Source of the DNA: Methanothrix sp.
Lineage (GTDB): Archaea; Halobacteriota; Methanosarcinia; Methanotrichales; Methanotrichaceae
Assembly (NCBI GenBank): GCA_017994055.1
Contig: JAGOLL010000019.1
Coordinates: 1 to 35,197, forward strand
Direction: 5' to 3'
DNA length: 35,197 nucleotides
Part shown: piece after piece, positions 1 to 8,280 of the stretch
Layout of the letters: each line of letters begins with the position of its first letter
How positions within the stretch are numbered: position 1 is the first letter of the stretch
Program-made: the position numbers and the translations under genes
The notes under the pieces: model-generated
What the model saw: only the letters and a program-made list of their open reading frames with translations
The model's database searches: none
What the model was told of the DNA's origin: nothing

Positions 1-296
1 GCTGCCGGGCTGGAGACGACCTGGCCGGTGACCTTGGGGCCCTCATCCAGCTGGATGATGGCCAAATTGTAGGGCGTCAGCTTCTCGAAGTCCTCCGTGG
101 CATTGTAGATGGTGGTGAAGGTGACCACGCTGCCCGTGCCCTTGAAGGTATACTCCTCCAGATGGGCTCCCCGACGGCAGTTGGGGCAGAGGTTTCTGGG
201 GGGGAAGAAGTATTCGTCGCAGCTCTTGCAGTGGGTTCCCGAGAGATTGTATCTCTGGGGTATGCTCCGCCAAAATCTGGGGGCCTGTGTGGTCAT
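1..296 (-). CDS. DUF35 OB-fold zinc-ribbon protein (partial, 3' end outside window)
   Basis: The reading frame starts at ATG 296 and runs off the left edge, so only about 98 residues are visible. The N-terminus has an amphipathic helix, then a rubredoxin-like zinc ribbon (CKSC at residues 23-26 and CPNC at about 37-40), then the beginning of an OB-fold (FKGTGSVVTFTTIY). This is the DUF35 family layout. In archaea the protein bridges acetoacetyl-CoA thiolase and HMG-CoA synthase in one complex and helps channel acetoacetyl-CoA. It starts only 3 nt after the thiolase stop, so it is the last gene of the regulator-HMGS-thiolase operon. The frame and family are clear; the C-terminus cannot be judged. 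Confidence 0.9.
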   Translation of the reverse strand, partial: MTTQAPRFWRSIPQRYNLSGTHCKSCDEYFFPPRNLCPNCRRGAHLEEYTFKGTGSVVTFTTIYNATEDFEKLTPYNLAIIQLDEGPKVTGQVVSSPA

Positions 297-299
297 TCT

Positions 300-1463
300 T
301 TACCTCGTAAATATATGCACCAGAGCGGTTCCGCCCGAACCGCCCACATTGTGGGCCAATCCCACCTCGGCATCATCCACCTGGCGCCTTCCCGCCTCGC
401 CCCTCAGCTGCAGGGCGATCTCATAGGCCTGCTTTATCCCCGTGGCTCCCACCGGATGGCCGCAGGCTTTCAGGCCCCCTGAGGTGTTGATGGGAAGGCT
501 GCCGCCTAAAGCGGTAAGCCCTTCCTCGGTGGCCCGCCCGCCCTGGCCCTTCTCCACAAACCCCAGGTCCTCTATGGCCAGAATCTCGGCAATGGTAAAG
601 CAGTCATGCACCTCGGCCACGTCCACCATGCGCGGCTCTATTCCCGCCTGGGTGAAGGCGGCCCGGCCGGCATGTACTGTGGCATCCAGGGTGGTCAGAT
701 CGCGACGGTCATGCAAGGCCAGGGTGTCGCTGGCCTGGGCGCTGGCAGCGACCTTTATGGGGCTCTCGGATAGCTTTTTGGCCATTTCAGTCGGGGCGAG
801 AACAACAGCCGCCGCTCCATCCGATATGGGAGAGCAGTCCAGTATGTGCAGCGGATCGGCCACCATGGGCGAGCGGTTCACGTCCTCAATGGAGATCTCC
901 ATCTGATACTGGGCGATGGGATTATAGCAGGCATGATGATGGTTTTTCACCGCCACCGCCGCCATCTGGTCGTGGGTGGTGCCGTAACGGCGCATGTGTA
1001 GCCTGGCCATCATGGCATAAAGAGCAGGGAAGGTTGCTCCGAAGAAGCACTCCCACTCCCTGTCTGCTGCTGCAGCCAGGGCATCGGCTGCCGTGCCCGA
1101 GGATACATCGGTCATCTTCTCCACACCGGCGGCTATGACTATATCGCTGTAGCCGCTGGCCACAGCCAATATCCCCTGGCGCAGGGCCAGCCCTCCCGAG
1201 GCGCAGGCCGCTTCCACCCGGGTGGAGGGGACGTGCAGCCTGGACAGCCCGGCGCAGTCGGCGATGAGAGCTCCGATATGCTCCTGCTCCACAAAACGCC
1301 CCCCGCTCATATTGCCCACATAGAGGGCATCTATCTGCTCGCCGGCGACCTCGGCATCATCTATGGCCAGCACTCCCGCCTCGGCGATCATATCGCGCAA
1401 AGAGACGTCCCATCTCTCCCCGAATTTGGTGCAGCCCACACCGATTATGGATACGGATCTCAT
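300..1463 (-). CDS. Acetyl-CoA acetyltransferase (archaeal thiolase)
   Basis: This 387-aa protein is a thiolase-fold enzyme that condenses two acetyl-CoA to acetoacetyl-CoA, the first mevalonate-pathway step. The nucleophilic cysteine is Cys87 (EAACASGG). The catalytic histidine lies in GHPVGATG (His336). The third motif reads HNVGGSGG near residue 371, the archaeal/SCP2-like form, rather than the CxG of bacterial thiolases. Its start codon overlaps the HMG-CoA synthase stop by 4 nt (ATGA), and DUF35 follows after 3 nt, so the three proteins are translationally coupled. The reaction is energetically uphill, and in this family coupling to HMGS within the complex pulls it forward. The function is established for the family; I infer it here from the motifs and gene order. 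Confidence 0.94.
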   Translation of the reverse strand: MRSVSIIGVGCTKFGERWDVSLRDMIAEAGVLAIDDAEVAGEQIDALYVGNMSGGRFVEQEHIGALIADCAGLSRLHVPSTRVEAACASGGLALRQGILAVASGYSDIVIAAGVEKMTDVSSGTAADALAAAADREWECFFGATFPALYAMMARLHMRRYGTTHDQMAAVAVKNHHHACYNPIAQYQMEISIEDVNRSPMVADPLHILDCSPISDGAAAVVLAPTEMAKKLSESPIKVAASAQASDTLALHDRRDLTTLDATVHAGRAAFTQAGIEPRMVDVAEVHDCFTIAEILAIEDLGFVEKGQGGRATEEGLTALGGSLPINTSGGLKACGHPVGATGIKQAYEIALQLRGEAGRRQVDDAEVGLAHNVGGSGGTALVHIFTR

Positions 1464-2497
1464 ACTCTCAGCTTGCCCTTGTGCCTGGCGTACATGGCAT
1501 AATCAAGATACTCTCCCCCTCCGATATAATCACGAACGCTGGGAGCGCGGCAGCGTATCTCATCGATTTTATCTGTGACCCGGATGCTGAAGGCGTCGCT
1601 CCCCGCACCGGAGCCGAAGCTGGTCACAAATATCCTCTCTCCCGGCCGGGCCACATCCAGCGTGGCGGCAAGGCCGATAAGGCAGGACGCCGAGTAGGTG
1701 TTTCCGATTAAAGGCACTATCAGCCCCGGCTCGATCTGCTTTTTGGAAAAGCCCAGCATCCGGGAGACGCGCAGGGGAAACTTACCATTGGGCTGGTGGA
1801 AGACGGCATAGTCGTAATCTTCCGGCACCGTCCCCAGCCGCTTCATGAGGCCCCTTGCCGCTCCGGTGACATGCTTGAAGTAGGCCGGCTCTCCGGTGAA
1901 CCTGCCCCCGTGCTCGGGATAGGGCATGCCCTCACGCCTCCAGAAGTCGGGGGTATCGGTGGTGAAAGAGTAGGTATCCTCGATCTCAGCCGCCAGGTCC
2001 CGGCTGCCGATCAAGTATGCTGCTCCCCCCGCGGCGGCGGTGTACTCCAGCATATCTCCGGGAGCCCCCTGGCTCACATCGGCACCAATGGCCAGGCCCA
2101 GATCGATGAGACCGGACCCCACCAGCCCCAGGCAGGCCTGCACGGCAGCGGTTCCTGCCTTGCAGGCAAACTCGAAATCTGCCGCCGTAAATGAGGATGA
2201 GGAGCACACCGCCTGGCCCACAATGGTGGCGGTGGGCTTTACGGCATAGGGATGGCTCTCCGATCCGGCATAGATGGCTCCGATCCTCTTGGGATCGGCG
2301 CCGCAGCGATCGATGGCGTTTCTGGCCGCCTCCACCGCTATGGTAACTGCGTCCTCATCCAGATCCGGCACTGACTTCTCCAGAACGCGCAGGCCCTCGG
2401 ATATCTCCTCTCCGTCCCCCCAGACCCTGGCGATCTCCTCCAGCCTGATGCGAAATCGCGGGATATAAACCCCATAACTCAGAATGCCTTTGGCCAA
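1460..2497 (-). CDS. Hydroxymethylglutaryl-CoA synthase
   Basis: This 345-aa archaeal-length HMG-CoA synthase condenses acetyl-CoA with acetoacetyl-CoA to HMG-CoA, feeding isoprenoid ether-lipid synthesis. Visible catalytic residues are Glu80 ([11 protein letters not shown]), Cys112 (FEFACKAGT) and His234 ([10 protein letters not shown]). The start is a TTG at 2497: no upstream ATG fits, and an AGGGTGA ribosome-binding site, which contains the TGA stop of the upstream regulator gene, lies 6-7 nt before it. This suggests that translation of the regulator and of HMGS is linked. It overlaps the thiolase by 4 nt. Identity is very secure; the TTG start is well supported by the ribosome-binding site. 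Confidence 0.95.
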   Translation of the reverse strand: MAKGILSYGVYIPRFRIRLEEIARVWGDGEEISEGLRVLEKSVPDLDEDAVTIAVEAARNAIDRCGADPKRIGAIYAGSESHPYAVKPTATIVGQAVCSSSSFTAADFEFACKAGTAAVQACLGLVGSGLIDLGLAIGADVSQGAPGDMLEYTAAAGGAAYLIGSRDLAAEIEDTYSFTTDTPDFWRREGMPYPEHGGRFTGEPAYFKHVTGAARGLMKRLGTVPEDYDYAVFHQPNGKFPLRVSRMLGFSKKQIEPGLIVPLIGNTYSASCLIGLAATLDVARPGERIFVTSFGSGAGSDAFSIRVTDKIDEIRCRAPSVRDYIGGGEYLDYAMYARHKGKLRV

Positions 2498-2503
2498 AAG
2501 ATC

Positions 2504-3223
2504 TCACCCTTTGCTGAGAGCTAATGAGATCTCATCGACGGAAAAATATGTCGTCAAAAGAGGAATGTTCTCCACCTCGGCGATCTTTTTGGCGATGGGA
2601 TCGACTTCTTCCGGGGCTATCCCCTGCAGGATCACCGCGCCCGGCTTGAGGTTGCTCACCCGCACCGCCACCATTGGAGACTTGCCGGTATGCACTCCGG
2701 TGAATATAAGCGCCCGGGCTGTGCTCCGGCCGTAGATCTTTTGAAAATGATCGGGAAGCATCTCGATTATGGCCTTGAGGCTGTCTATTACCGTATAGCC
2801 CCAGATGGTGATATCCGTCCGGCCAAAGATGATCTCCGCATTCAGCTTCCTGGCCACATCCAGAAGAGGGATGGGGTCCTGGTACTCGCAAACGCTGCAT
2901 ATGGAGTCGATGCCCAGTATGTCTCCCCACATGTCCTCATAGGCTCTGAGGACATTGCAGCCCCGCCCCTCGTCTATGCGCAGCAGGGCATCTATGATCT
3001 TGGATACTATCATTATGCCGGGGGATTTACGCCTGCCGCTTTCATAATCGGATATCACCGAAGGCGATATGCCCAGATGATTGGACAGGTCGGTCTGGGT
3101 TATGGCGAAGTTGCGCCGCCACTTTCTCAGGGTCTCACCGGGATTTTGGGAAAGGGTGATCTCTCCAGCTATTTTCTCTGCCAGCAGCCCTCTGGCATTG
3201 GAGATCTCCCCGCGGGAATTCAT
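2504..3223 (-). CDS. XRE-family HTH transcriptional regulator (COG1709-like)
   Basis: This 239-aa protein has an XRE-type helix-turn-helix at about residues 27-85 (ETLRKWRRNFAITQTDLSNHLGI...SVISDYESGRRKSPG). A roughly 150-aa C-terminal domain of unknown ligand follows. The frame remains open upstream, but the ATG at 3223 is the sensible start: a TATA box lies about 29 nt upstream, giving a nearly leaderless mRNA, and the extra upstream residues would overlap the tRNA gene. Regulators of this group are known to sit directly upstream of archaeal HMG-CoA synthase genes. Here the stop codon is embedded in the HMGS ribosome-binding site. Autoregulation and control of mevalonate flux are inferred from position only. 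Confidence 0.85.
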   Translation of the reverse strand: MNSRGEISNARGLLAEKIAGEITLSQNPGETLRKWRRNFAITQTDLSNHLGISPSVISDYESGRRKSPGIMIVSKIIDALLRIDEGRGCNVLRAYEDMWGDILGIDSICSVCEYQDPIPLLDVARKLNAEIIFGRTDITIWGYTVIDSLKAIIEMLPDHFQKIYGRSTARALIFTGVHTGKSPMVAVRVSNLKPGAVILQGIAPEEVDPIAKKIAEVENIPLLTTYFSVDEISLALSKG

Positions 3224-3245
3224 AAAACAACAACGGGTCAAACTA

Positions 3246-3256
3246 GGATATAAATC
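3246..3256 (-). promoter_or_regulatory. TATA box of the regulator-HMGS-thiolase operon
   Basis: On the minus strand this reads GATTTATATCC. Its centre is about 29 nt upstream of the regulator ATG (3223), so the transcript should start at or within a few bases of the ATG, giving a leaderless or near-leaderless mRNA. No Shine-Dalgarno sequence precedes that ATG, which agrees. Confidence 0.65.
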
Positions 3257-3268
3257 TGACGAAAATAA

Positions 3269-3284
3269 TTCGGCATTCGCCGAA
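3269..3284. promoter_or_regulatory. Perfect inverted repeat, candidate operator
   Basis: TTCGGC-ATTC-GCCGAA is a perfect 6+6 bp inverted repeat about 13-16 bp upstream of the TATA box of the regulator gene. That position suits an activator or repressor site for an HTH dimer. The regulator encoded just downstream is the obvious candidate binder, but this is inferred from position only. Confidence 0.45.
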
Positions 3285-3329
3285 GGAATATCACTATAAG
3301 ATAGCTCTGATAAAAAGAAGATCCTGCTA

Positions 3330-3425
3330 TGCGTCGACCGGGATTCGAACCCGGGTTGTAGGCTTGCTTCGCAGATGAAGAGTCTGCCTGGAAGGCCCAA
3401 GTCATAACCACTAGACCATCGACGC
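3330..3425 (-). tRNA. tRNA-Gly (anticodon UCC) with 24-nt intron
   Basis: The acceptor stem GCGTCGA pairs perfectly with TCGACGC, the T-arm is CCGGG-TTCGAAT-CCCGG, and the D-arm is GTC..GAC. The mature anticodon arm is TGGGC-CTTCCAA-GCCTA, giving anticodon UCC (glycine). A 24-nt intron at 3365..3388 interrupts it at the canonical 37/38 position. The precursor folds into a textbook bulge-helix-bulge: central helix CTTC/GAAG, 3-nt bulges CAG and CAA, and intron stem GCAGA/TCTGC with a 7-nt loop. The splice points are CA|G and CA|A. The 3' CCA is not encoded and must be added. The gene is transcribed toward the regulator operon. Confidence 0.95.
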
Positions 3426-3533
3426 CCGCCCATAGGTGGAAGATCTTGAACTTAACTGTTTCGATCCGAATCCGGGCCTGTCAGATAGCTTGATATATGG
3501 GAGAGGACGCGAAAAGCGATTCAGGAAAAGATA

Positions 3534-4070
3534 ATGAATGCCCTGATAGTTGCCTTCTGGCTGATGCTGCCGGCTTATATTCCCAACAACTGCGCTGCCC
3601 TCTTTGGAGGGGGCACGCCTCTGGACCGGGGCCGGATCTACCATGACGGGCACCGCACTCTGGGCGATGGCAAGACCTTTCGGGGAACCTTTGCCGGAAC
3701 GGCCTGCGGCCTTCTGGTAGGCCTGCTTCAAAACCAGATCGGACCCTGGCTCGGGCTGCCTTCCTTTGGCAGCGGATACGAGCAGCTCTTTATACTGCTT
3801 GCCCTCTCCCTGGGCGCCATGCTGGGGGATATCGTGGCTGCATTCTTCAAGCGCCGCATGGGACTGCAGCGGGGAGCTCCCCTCTTTATTATAGATCAGC
3901 TCGACTTCGTTCTGGGAGCCTGGCTAATGACCCTGCTAATAGCTCCGGATTGGTTTTTGCAGCATTTCACTGCCACCATAATTATAATTGTATTAATAAT
4001 AACTCCGATTCTGCACCGGCTGACCAATATCATAGGCTATCATATGGGTGCCAAGAGGGAGCCCTGGTAA
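3534..4070 (+). CDS. carS: CDP-archaeol synthase (CDP-2,3-bis-O-geranylgeranyl-sn-glycerol synthase)
   Basis: This 178-aa polytopic membrane protein of the DUF46/CarS family transfers CTP onto unsaturated archaetidic acid, making CDP-archaeol, the activated precursor of polar ether lipids. Family signatures visible are an N-terminal [18 protein letters not shown], a [19 protein letters not shown] loop (the conserved GDGKT element) and [18 protein letters not shown] with FIIDQLDF. About four or five hydrophobic segments are present and the length matches the family. A TATA-like tgatatatgg lies at about 3491-3500, and AGGA precedes the ATG. It is transcribed away from the tRNA and the mevalonate operon, so two steps of lipid synthesis sit side by side. 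Confidence 0.93.
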   Translation: MNALIVAFWLMLPAYIPNNCAALFGGGTPLDRGRIYHDGHRTLGDGKTFRGTFAGTACGLLVGLLQNQIGPWLGLPSFGSGYEQLFILLALSLGAMLGDIVAAFFKRRMGLQRGAPLFIIDQLDFVLGAWLMTLLIAPDWFLQHFTATIIIIVLIITPILHRLTNIIGYHMGAKREPW

Positions 4071-4176
4071 GCAAGAGCTGCATCAGGCTCTTATCATGCC
4101 CTGGAACGATCCCCGCTGACGGCTGATTCAGGCTGATCCAGCAGAGCTTTTATGTCATCCAATTCGGTTATCGCGA

Positions 4177-4188
4177 AAGCTTTATAAG
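4177..4188 (+). promoter_or_regulatory. mtr operon promoter (BRE/TATA)
   Basis: An AAAGCTTTATAAG sequence gives a strong archaeal TATA box with an A-rich BRE-like 5' flank. Transcription is expected around 4206-4212, leaving a leader of about 65 nt. That leader carries the hairpin at 4219-4250 and the AAGGAGGAGG ribosome-binding site at about 4260-4269 before mtrE. Confidence 0.7.
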
Positions 4189-4218
4189 TTTAGGTAATTG
4201 ATACCAATAGCGTCATAG

Positions 4219-4250
4219 CCAATTTTATCGTGGAAAACCATGAAAATTGG
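4219..4250 (+). promoter_or_regulatory. Hairpin in the mtr leader
   Basis: CCAATTTT pairs with AAAATTGG, continues through a 2-nt AT bulge into CGTGG/CCATG (one G-U pair), and closes with an AAAA loop. That is 13 pairs in 32 nt. It lies between the predicted transcription start and the mtrE ribosome-binding site and has no T-tract after it, so it is unlikely to be a terminator. It may stabilise the mRNA, control translation, or act as DNA as an operator. Confidence 0.5.
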
Positions 4251-4274
4251 TGAAATGAAAAGGAGGAGGAATAA

Positions 4275-5180
4275 ATGGACGCATTTAGCATGGGGCTCGT
4301 AGCTGCCATGGGCGCCCTTGCGACGGTTGCCGGTGCTTCTGAGGATATAGAATCCGATATAGGATCCCAGAGCAATCCCAACTCGCAGGTTCAGCTGGCG
4401 GCCCAGGTAGGCAATCCCCACAGGATCTATAACAAGGCCATTTCGGGAGAACCCCCGGCCAATGCCCTGTGGGCTGCCACTGCAGCTATGGTAGCCTATA
4501 CCCTTATTACGGCCTTCCAGATGCCCGCTCTGCTTGCCCTGGTGGCAGGCGCAGCCGTTGCCGCTATGTTCAACGGCGTTTTATCAATGAGCGCTTATTT
4601 TGGCAGGAACTCCAGCCAGGCCAGGTTCAACCAGTGGGTCTATCTGGACATCGTCAGGTACACCACGCCATCGATCATGGCCCATGCCTGGATAACATCG
4701 TTTTGTATTGCAACTGTATCGTATATTATGGTCTATATGCTGCCAACGCCGCATCCCTTCCCGATGACTGTAATCGCTTTGATCTGGGGATTGGCGGTGG
4801 GTGCCATCGGCTCTTCTGTGGGCGATATTCATTATGGCGGCGAGAGGGAGTTTCAGAACCGGCAGTTCGGCTGCGGCCTGAACACCATGCTCTCCGGCCA
4901 GATTGTGAGAAAAGCTGAGGCAGGCTTGAGGAACTCCATAGACAACGCCTGGTTCTGCACCAAGTTCGGCGGACCGGCCACAGGAATGGGCTTCGGCCTG
5001 ACCGTATTCCTGGATAACTGGAGAACAACGGTCTTCGATCCGGTCACTCAGGCCTCTTACGCCATTGCCATGGGCATTTTCTTTATCATCGTAATGGTGT
5101 CCTATAACTATTACATTGAGAAGTCCGCCAGAAGAAAATACGGACCATATCCGGAGTACAAGGGGGACATAGCAGCATGA
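4275..5180 (+). CDS. mtrE: Tetrahydromethanopterin S-methyltransferase subunit E
   Basis: This 301-aa integral membrane subunit has about six to seven hydrophobic helices. It contributes to the membrane part of Mtr, which couples methyl transfer from methyl-tetrahydromethanopterin (or sarcinapterin) to coenzyme M with sodium export. MtrE-type sequences such as AMGALATVAGASEDIESDIGSQ at the N-terminus and GGEREFQNRQFGCGLN in a loop are present. The start at 4275 is preceded by a strong GGAGGAGG ribosome-binding site. It is the first gene of mtrEDCBAFGH, and its stop overlaps the mtrD start by 4 nt. Family and operon position leave little doubt. Confidence 0.97.
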   Translation: MDAFSMGLVAAMGALATVAGASEDIESDIGSQSNPNSQVQLAAQVGNPHRIYNKAISGEPPANALWAATAAMVAYTLITAFQMPALLALVAGAAVAAMFNGVLSMSAYFGRNSSQARFNQWVYLDIVRYTTPSIMAHAWITSFCIATVSYIMVYMLPTPHPFPMTVIALIWGLAVGAIGSSVGDIHYGGEREFQNRQFGCGLNTMLSGQIVRKAEAGLRNSIDNAWFCTKFGGPATGMGFGLTVFLDNWRTTVFDPVTQASYAIAMGIFFIIVMVSYNYYIEKSARRKYGPYPEYKGDIAA

Positions 5181-5866
5181 ACTTTGATATCAATACCATT
5201 GTCTACATCCTGGAGATCCTCGTCGGAGGGCTTCTGGTAGGCATCGGCGTTCACTTTGTGCCCGTGGGCGGCGCTCCTGCCGCCATGGCCCAGGCCACTG
5301 GCATCGGCACGGGAACAGTGCAGCTCGCCGCCGGATCGGGCCTCACCGGCCTTCTGGCCGCCGGCCTGATGATGTCGGTCACAGATAACCTCTGGCTCAT
5401 CCTGGCCTCGGGTGCTGTAGGCGCAGGAATCATGATGGGCTCAACCATGCTCACCGGCTCCTGGATTTATGCTTATGCCGTAGGAGCACCCTTTGCCTCG
5501 GCCAAGGTCAACTACGACCCAATCACTGGATTTTCTCAGCCTCCTTACGTGGCTCCGGGAACAGTGGGGCAGGGCATTCCCACCGTCTGCTTCGTCTCTG
5601 GCCTTATCGGCGGCATGATGGGCGGCCTCGGCGGCGCTATGATCTACTATCCGCTCTATCTCATCAATGGCAATGCCGCTCTCAGCGCCATGTTCGCCAT
5701 AGGCATCTTCCTGGTGAATGCTGTGATTGCTTCCTGGAACATCCAGGGAACCATCGAGGGCTTCCATGATCCCAAGTTCAAGAAGTGGCCCTTTGCCTTC
5801 AGAGCCTGCGCCATTGCCAGCATTCTGCTCGCCCTGGCATCAGTACTGATCACCGGAGGTGCCTGA
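5177..5866 (+). CDS. mtrD: Tetrahydromethanopterin S-methyltransferase subunit D
   Basis: This 229-aa integral membrane subunit has about six hydrophobic segments and glycine/alanine-rich helices (GGMMGGLGGAMIYYPLYL). With MtrE and MtrC it forms the membrane core proposed to conduct sodium. It starts inside the mtrE stop (ATGA overlap), indicating translational coupling, and ends 2 nt before mtrC. The N-terminus IVYILEILVGGLLVGIGVHFVPVGG is typical of MtrD. The length matches the family. Confidence 0.97.
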   Translation: MNFDINTIVYILEILVGGLLVGIGVHFVPVGGAPAAMAQATGIGTGTVQLAAGSGLTGLLAAGLMMSVTDNLWLILASGAVGAGIMMGSTMLTGSWIYAYAVGAPFASAKVNYDPITGFSQPPYVAPGTVGQGIPTVCFVSGLIGGMMGGLGGAMIYYPLYLINGNAALSAMFAIGIFLVNAVIASWNIQGTIEGFHDPKFKKWPFAFRACAIASILLALASVLITGGA

Positions 5867-5868
5867 AG

Positions 5869-6696
5869 ATGTCATTAGGAGGAGCAGCAGGCGGAGCTCC
5901 GTCTGCCTTGGATCCGAAAAAGCTGCGGATGTACGGCCTGGTAGGCTCCATTGTGGGCATATATCTGGGCGCCATACTCAACAGCGCTCTGAATACAGAA
6001 GTATTCTCCTTTATTGGAGCCGTAGCTGCCATCTTTGCTGTGGTGATGGGAGCCAACGCCGTCCGGAGAGTCTGCGCTTATGGTATTGGAACGGGCGTTC
6101 CGTCCATCGGCATGCTGGCCCTGGGCATGGGCATTATCGCGGTCATGTTCGGGCTCTCTGTGGCTGAGACCATGGGATTTGGAATGCTAGGACCGATCAT
6201 TACTCTGGTCTATGCCGGAGTCTTCGGCTACATCATCGGTGTCCTGGCCAATAAGGTCATCAAGTTCAATATCCCCGTTATGGAGGAAGGGAATTCCGAT
6301 CTGTCCATGGCCGGCGCACTGGCCATATTGGGCTGGAGCTTTGCCATATCCGGGACATTGGGTTATGCTGATATCGTAAAAGATGTCCTGATGAGCGGCT
6401 ACATCGCCATCATCTTCATTGCCGGTGGCCTGGCCATACTGCATCCATTCAATGCCAACCTCGGCCCGGATGAGAAGCAAGATCGAACCCTGGTCAATGC
6501 GATCATGGTAGCTGGACTGGCCATGGTGGCTACGGGAATTGCAGCCCTGATGACCCAGGGATTGGCTGCCGGGCTATTGCAGCTTATCATCGGCTTTGCC
6601 TTGTGGTATTACTTCTTCAAGATGTACTACAAGCTGGTCAAGAGGGATGCATCAGCCGTGGTAGGAACAGGACTATTGCCGCCGACGGTGCAGTAG
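5869..6696 (+). CDS. mtrC: Tetrahydromethanopterin S-methyltransferase subunit C
   Basis: This 275-aa membrane subunit has about eight hydrophobic helices. The frame stays open 28 codons further upstream, but the true start is ATG 5869: it lies 2 nt after the mtrD stop, has GGAGGTG about 9 nt upstream, and gives the expected N-terminus MSLGGAAGGAP. MtrC is part of the membrane sector of the Mtr complex. Signature stretches include GANAVRRVCAYGIGTGVPSIGM and NPFNANLGPDE-like HPFNANLGPDEKQDRTL. It is followed by mtrB after 12 nt. Confidence 0.97.
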   Translation: MSLGGAAGGAPSALDPKKLRMYGLVGSIVGIYLGAILNSALNTEVFSFIGAVAAIFAVVMGANAVRRVCAYGIGTGVPSIGMLALGMGIIAVMFGLSVAETMGFGMLGPIITLVYAGVFGYIIGVLANKVIKFNIPVMEEGNSDLSMAGALAILGWSFAISGTLGYADIVKDVLMSGYIAIIFIAGGLAILHPFNANLGPDEKQDRTLVNAIMVAGLAMVATGIAALMTQGLAAGLLQLIIGFALWYYFFKMYYKLVKRDASAVVGTGLLPPTVQ

Positions 6697-6708
6697 GGAG
6701 GTCTAGAA

Positions 6709-7059
6709 ATGGGATTTGTTAGAGTTTCACCAGAACTGGGCCTGATCTTCGACCCCATGAAAGGCGTGGTCTCGGAGCAGAGGGCGGACGTGGTTCTGTA
6801 CACCTTCGACCCGGTTTTTGAGAGAATAGATAAGCTGGACAAGACAGCTGACGACCTGATGAATCAGTTGGTGCCGGACAACGAGCTGTTGTCATCCTAC
6901 GCCAACCGCGGCAAGGCCTCCTATATCGCCGGCCTGTACACCAACATATGGATGGGATTCATCATCGGCCTGGTTGTCTCCTTTGTCCTGCTGCTGAGCA
7001 TGGCCTTTACCAATCCGGAAACCTTTGAGATTGTGAAGAAGGCCCTGGGAGGTGCTTAG
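6709..7059 (+). CDS. mtrB: Tetrahydromethanopterin S-methyltransferase subunit B
   Basis: This 116-aa subunit has a soluble N-terminal part (GFVRVSPELGLIFDPMKGVV) and one C-terminal membrane span at about residues 82-102. It belongs to the stalk and membrane part of the Mtr complex. A GGGAGGT ribosome-binding site precedes the ATG. It ends 2 nt before mtrA. Its length is slightly greater than the usual MtrB of about 100 residues. Confidence 0.96.
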   Translation: MGFVRVSPELGLIFDPMKGVVSEQRADVVLYTFDPVFERIDKLDKTADDLMNQLVPDNELLSSYANRGKASYIAGLYTNIWMGFIIGLVVSFVLLLSMAFTNPETFEIVKKALGGA

Positions 7060-7061
7060 AC

Positions 7062-7793
7062 ATGGCGCTTAAAAAGAAGCCTTCCGATCCCTGGCCGGTT
7101 ATCACCGGCGAGTATGAGGTGGGCAATCCTGAAAGCCCGGTAGCGGTATGCACCTGCGGCTCGCACCTTCATAACGCCGATCTGATCAAAGCCGGAGCAG
7201 CTCTAGCCGGACCGTGCAAGACGGAAAACATCGGCATAGAGAAGATGGTGGCCAATGTCATCTCCAATCCCAATATCAGATATGTGCTGATCACGGGAAT
7301 GGAGGTCAAAGGGCACATCACCGGACAGGCAGTAGAAGCCTTTACCCAGAGCGGAATCGACAAGGAAGGAAGGATCATCGGTGCCAAGGGAGCCATTCCC
7401 TTCATCCAGAACCTGGATGCTGCCTCCATTGAGCGCTGGCAGAGCCAGGTCCAGGCCGTGGTAATGCTCAACACCGAAGACATGGGTGCCATCACCGGCA
7501 AGATAAAGGAGCTGGCCTCCAAGGATCCCGGCGCTCTTGACGTCGAGCCCATGACCATAGAGATCAAGGAGGGCGGCGGCGAAGAAGAGGCAGGCGGACT
7601 GCGGCCTATGGCGGCAGAGATGGTCGAGGTCAGGGGAAGGATGCGCGGCATAGCTGCATCTGTAACCAATGCCGGCCTTCTCAACAAGCTGCAAGCGGGC
7701 ATCTACGCCGGCAAGATCGAGGGCATCGCTCTCGGCATGACTGTCGTCCTGGTCCTCTTTGGACTGATTCTGAGGGTGGCAGGAGGGAGATAA
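7062..7793 (+). CDS. mtrA: Tetrahydromethanopterin S-methyltransferase subunit A (corrinoid-binding)
   Basis: MtrA carries the 5-hydroxybenzimidazolyl-type cobamide that receives the methyl group from MtrH and passes it to coenzyme M. The 243-aa protein has the cytoplasmic corrinoid domain, including the axial-ligand motif EVKGHITGQ with His85, and CTCGSHLHNADLIKAG near residue 30-45. A single C-terminal membrane anchor lies at about residues 221-240. The cobamide cluster in the same window (cbiE to cbiT) makes the ring that this subunit needs. It starts 2 nt after mtrB and ends 1 nt before mtrF. Confidence 0.98.
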   Translation: MALKKKPSDPWPVITGEYEVGNPESPVAVCTCGSHLHNADLIKAGAALAGPCKTENIGIEKMVANVISNPNIRYVLITGMEVKGHITGQAVEAFTQSGIDKEGRIIGAKGAIPFIQNLDAASIERWQSQVQAVVMLNTEDMGAITGKIKELASKDPGALDVEPMTIEIKEGGGEEEAGGLRPMAAEMVEVRGRMRGIAASVTNAGLLNKLQAGIYAGKIEGIALGMTVVLVLFGLILRVAGGR

Positions 7794-7794
7794 A

Positions 7795-8019
7795 ATGGCT
7801 GAAGAGATTTTATATGGCCAGGGAATTGCATCCGTGGTCGAGCCCAATATGCCTCTGGTTGATGCAATAGTGGAGGATGTCAAGTACAAGGGTCAGCTTC
7901 TGGCCAGAGAGACCAAGCTGAGCTCCGGCGTCATGGCCACTGTGTCTGTAGGATTTGCCATCGGCTTTATCCTTGCCATCCTGATGATGCTGGGGCCCTT
8001 CGCCTTCATGGGGGTGTGA
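7795..8019 (+). CDS. mtrF: Tetrahydromethanopterin S-methyltransferase subunit F
   Basis: This 74-aa subunit has a soluble N-terminal segment resembling the linker of MtrA (PNMPLVDAIVEDVKYKGQLLARE) and one membrane helix at about residues 47-70. Only 1 nt separates it from mtrA. It anchors and organises the A-subunit side of the complex. Size and motif are those expected for MtrF. Confidence 0.95.
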   Translation: MAEEILYGQGIASVVEPNMPLVDAIVEDVKYKGQLLARETKLSSGVMATVSVGFAIGFILAILMMLGPFAFMGV

Positions 8020-8022
8020 GCT

Positions 8023-8280
8023 ATGGCAGATGAGGTAATACAAGACAACAAGCCGGTAGTACCGGTTGCCGTAGTCGACTCCGAGCAGCTCCGAGATGTG
8101 ATGGCCAGGCTGGACAAGATCGAGGAGAAGCTGGAATTCTACTCCTCAGAGAAGTACATGAGGGCCGGCAAGTCCATCGGCAGGGATCTTGGCATGGCCT
8201 ATGGAATTTGCGCGGCTTTGATCTTGGTTTTGGCTTACATACTGTTCGTATACGCAGGCAATTGGGAAGCGGTGATTTGA
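8023..8280 (+). CDS. mtrG: Tetrahydromethanopterin S-methyltransferase subunit G
   Basis: This 85-aa subunit has an N-terminal coiled-coil-like segment (LRDVMARLDKIEEKLEFYSSE) and one C-terminal transmembrane helix at about residues 58-80. In Mtr it links the membrane part to the cytoplasmic MtrH/MtrA region. It starts 3 nt after mtrF, and its stop is directly followed by the mtrH ATG. Confidence 0.96.
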   Translation: MADEVIQDNKPVVPVAVVDSEQLRDVMARLDKIEEKLEFYSSEKYMRAGKSIGRDLGMAYGICAALILVLAYILFVYAGNWEAVI

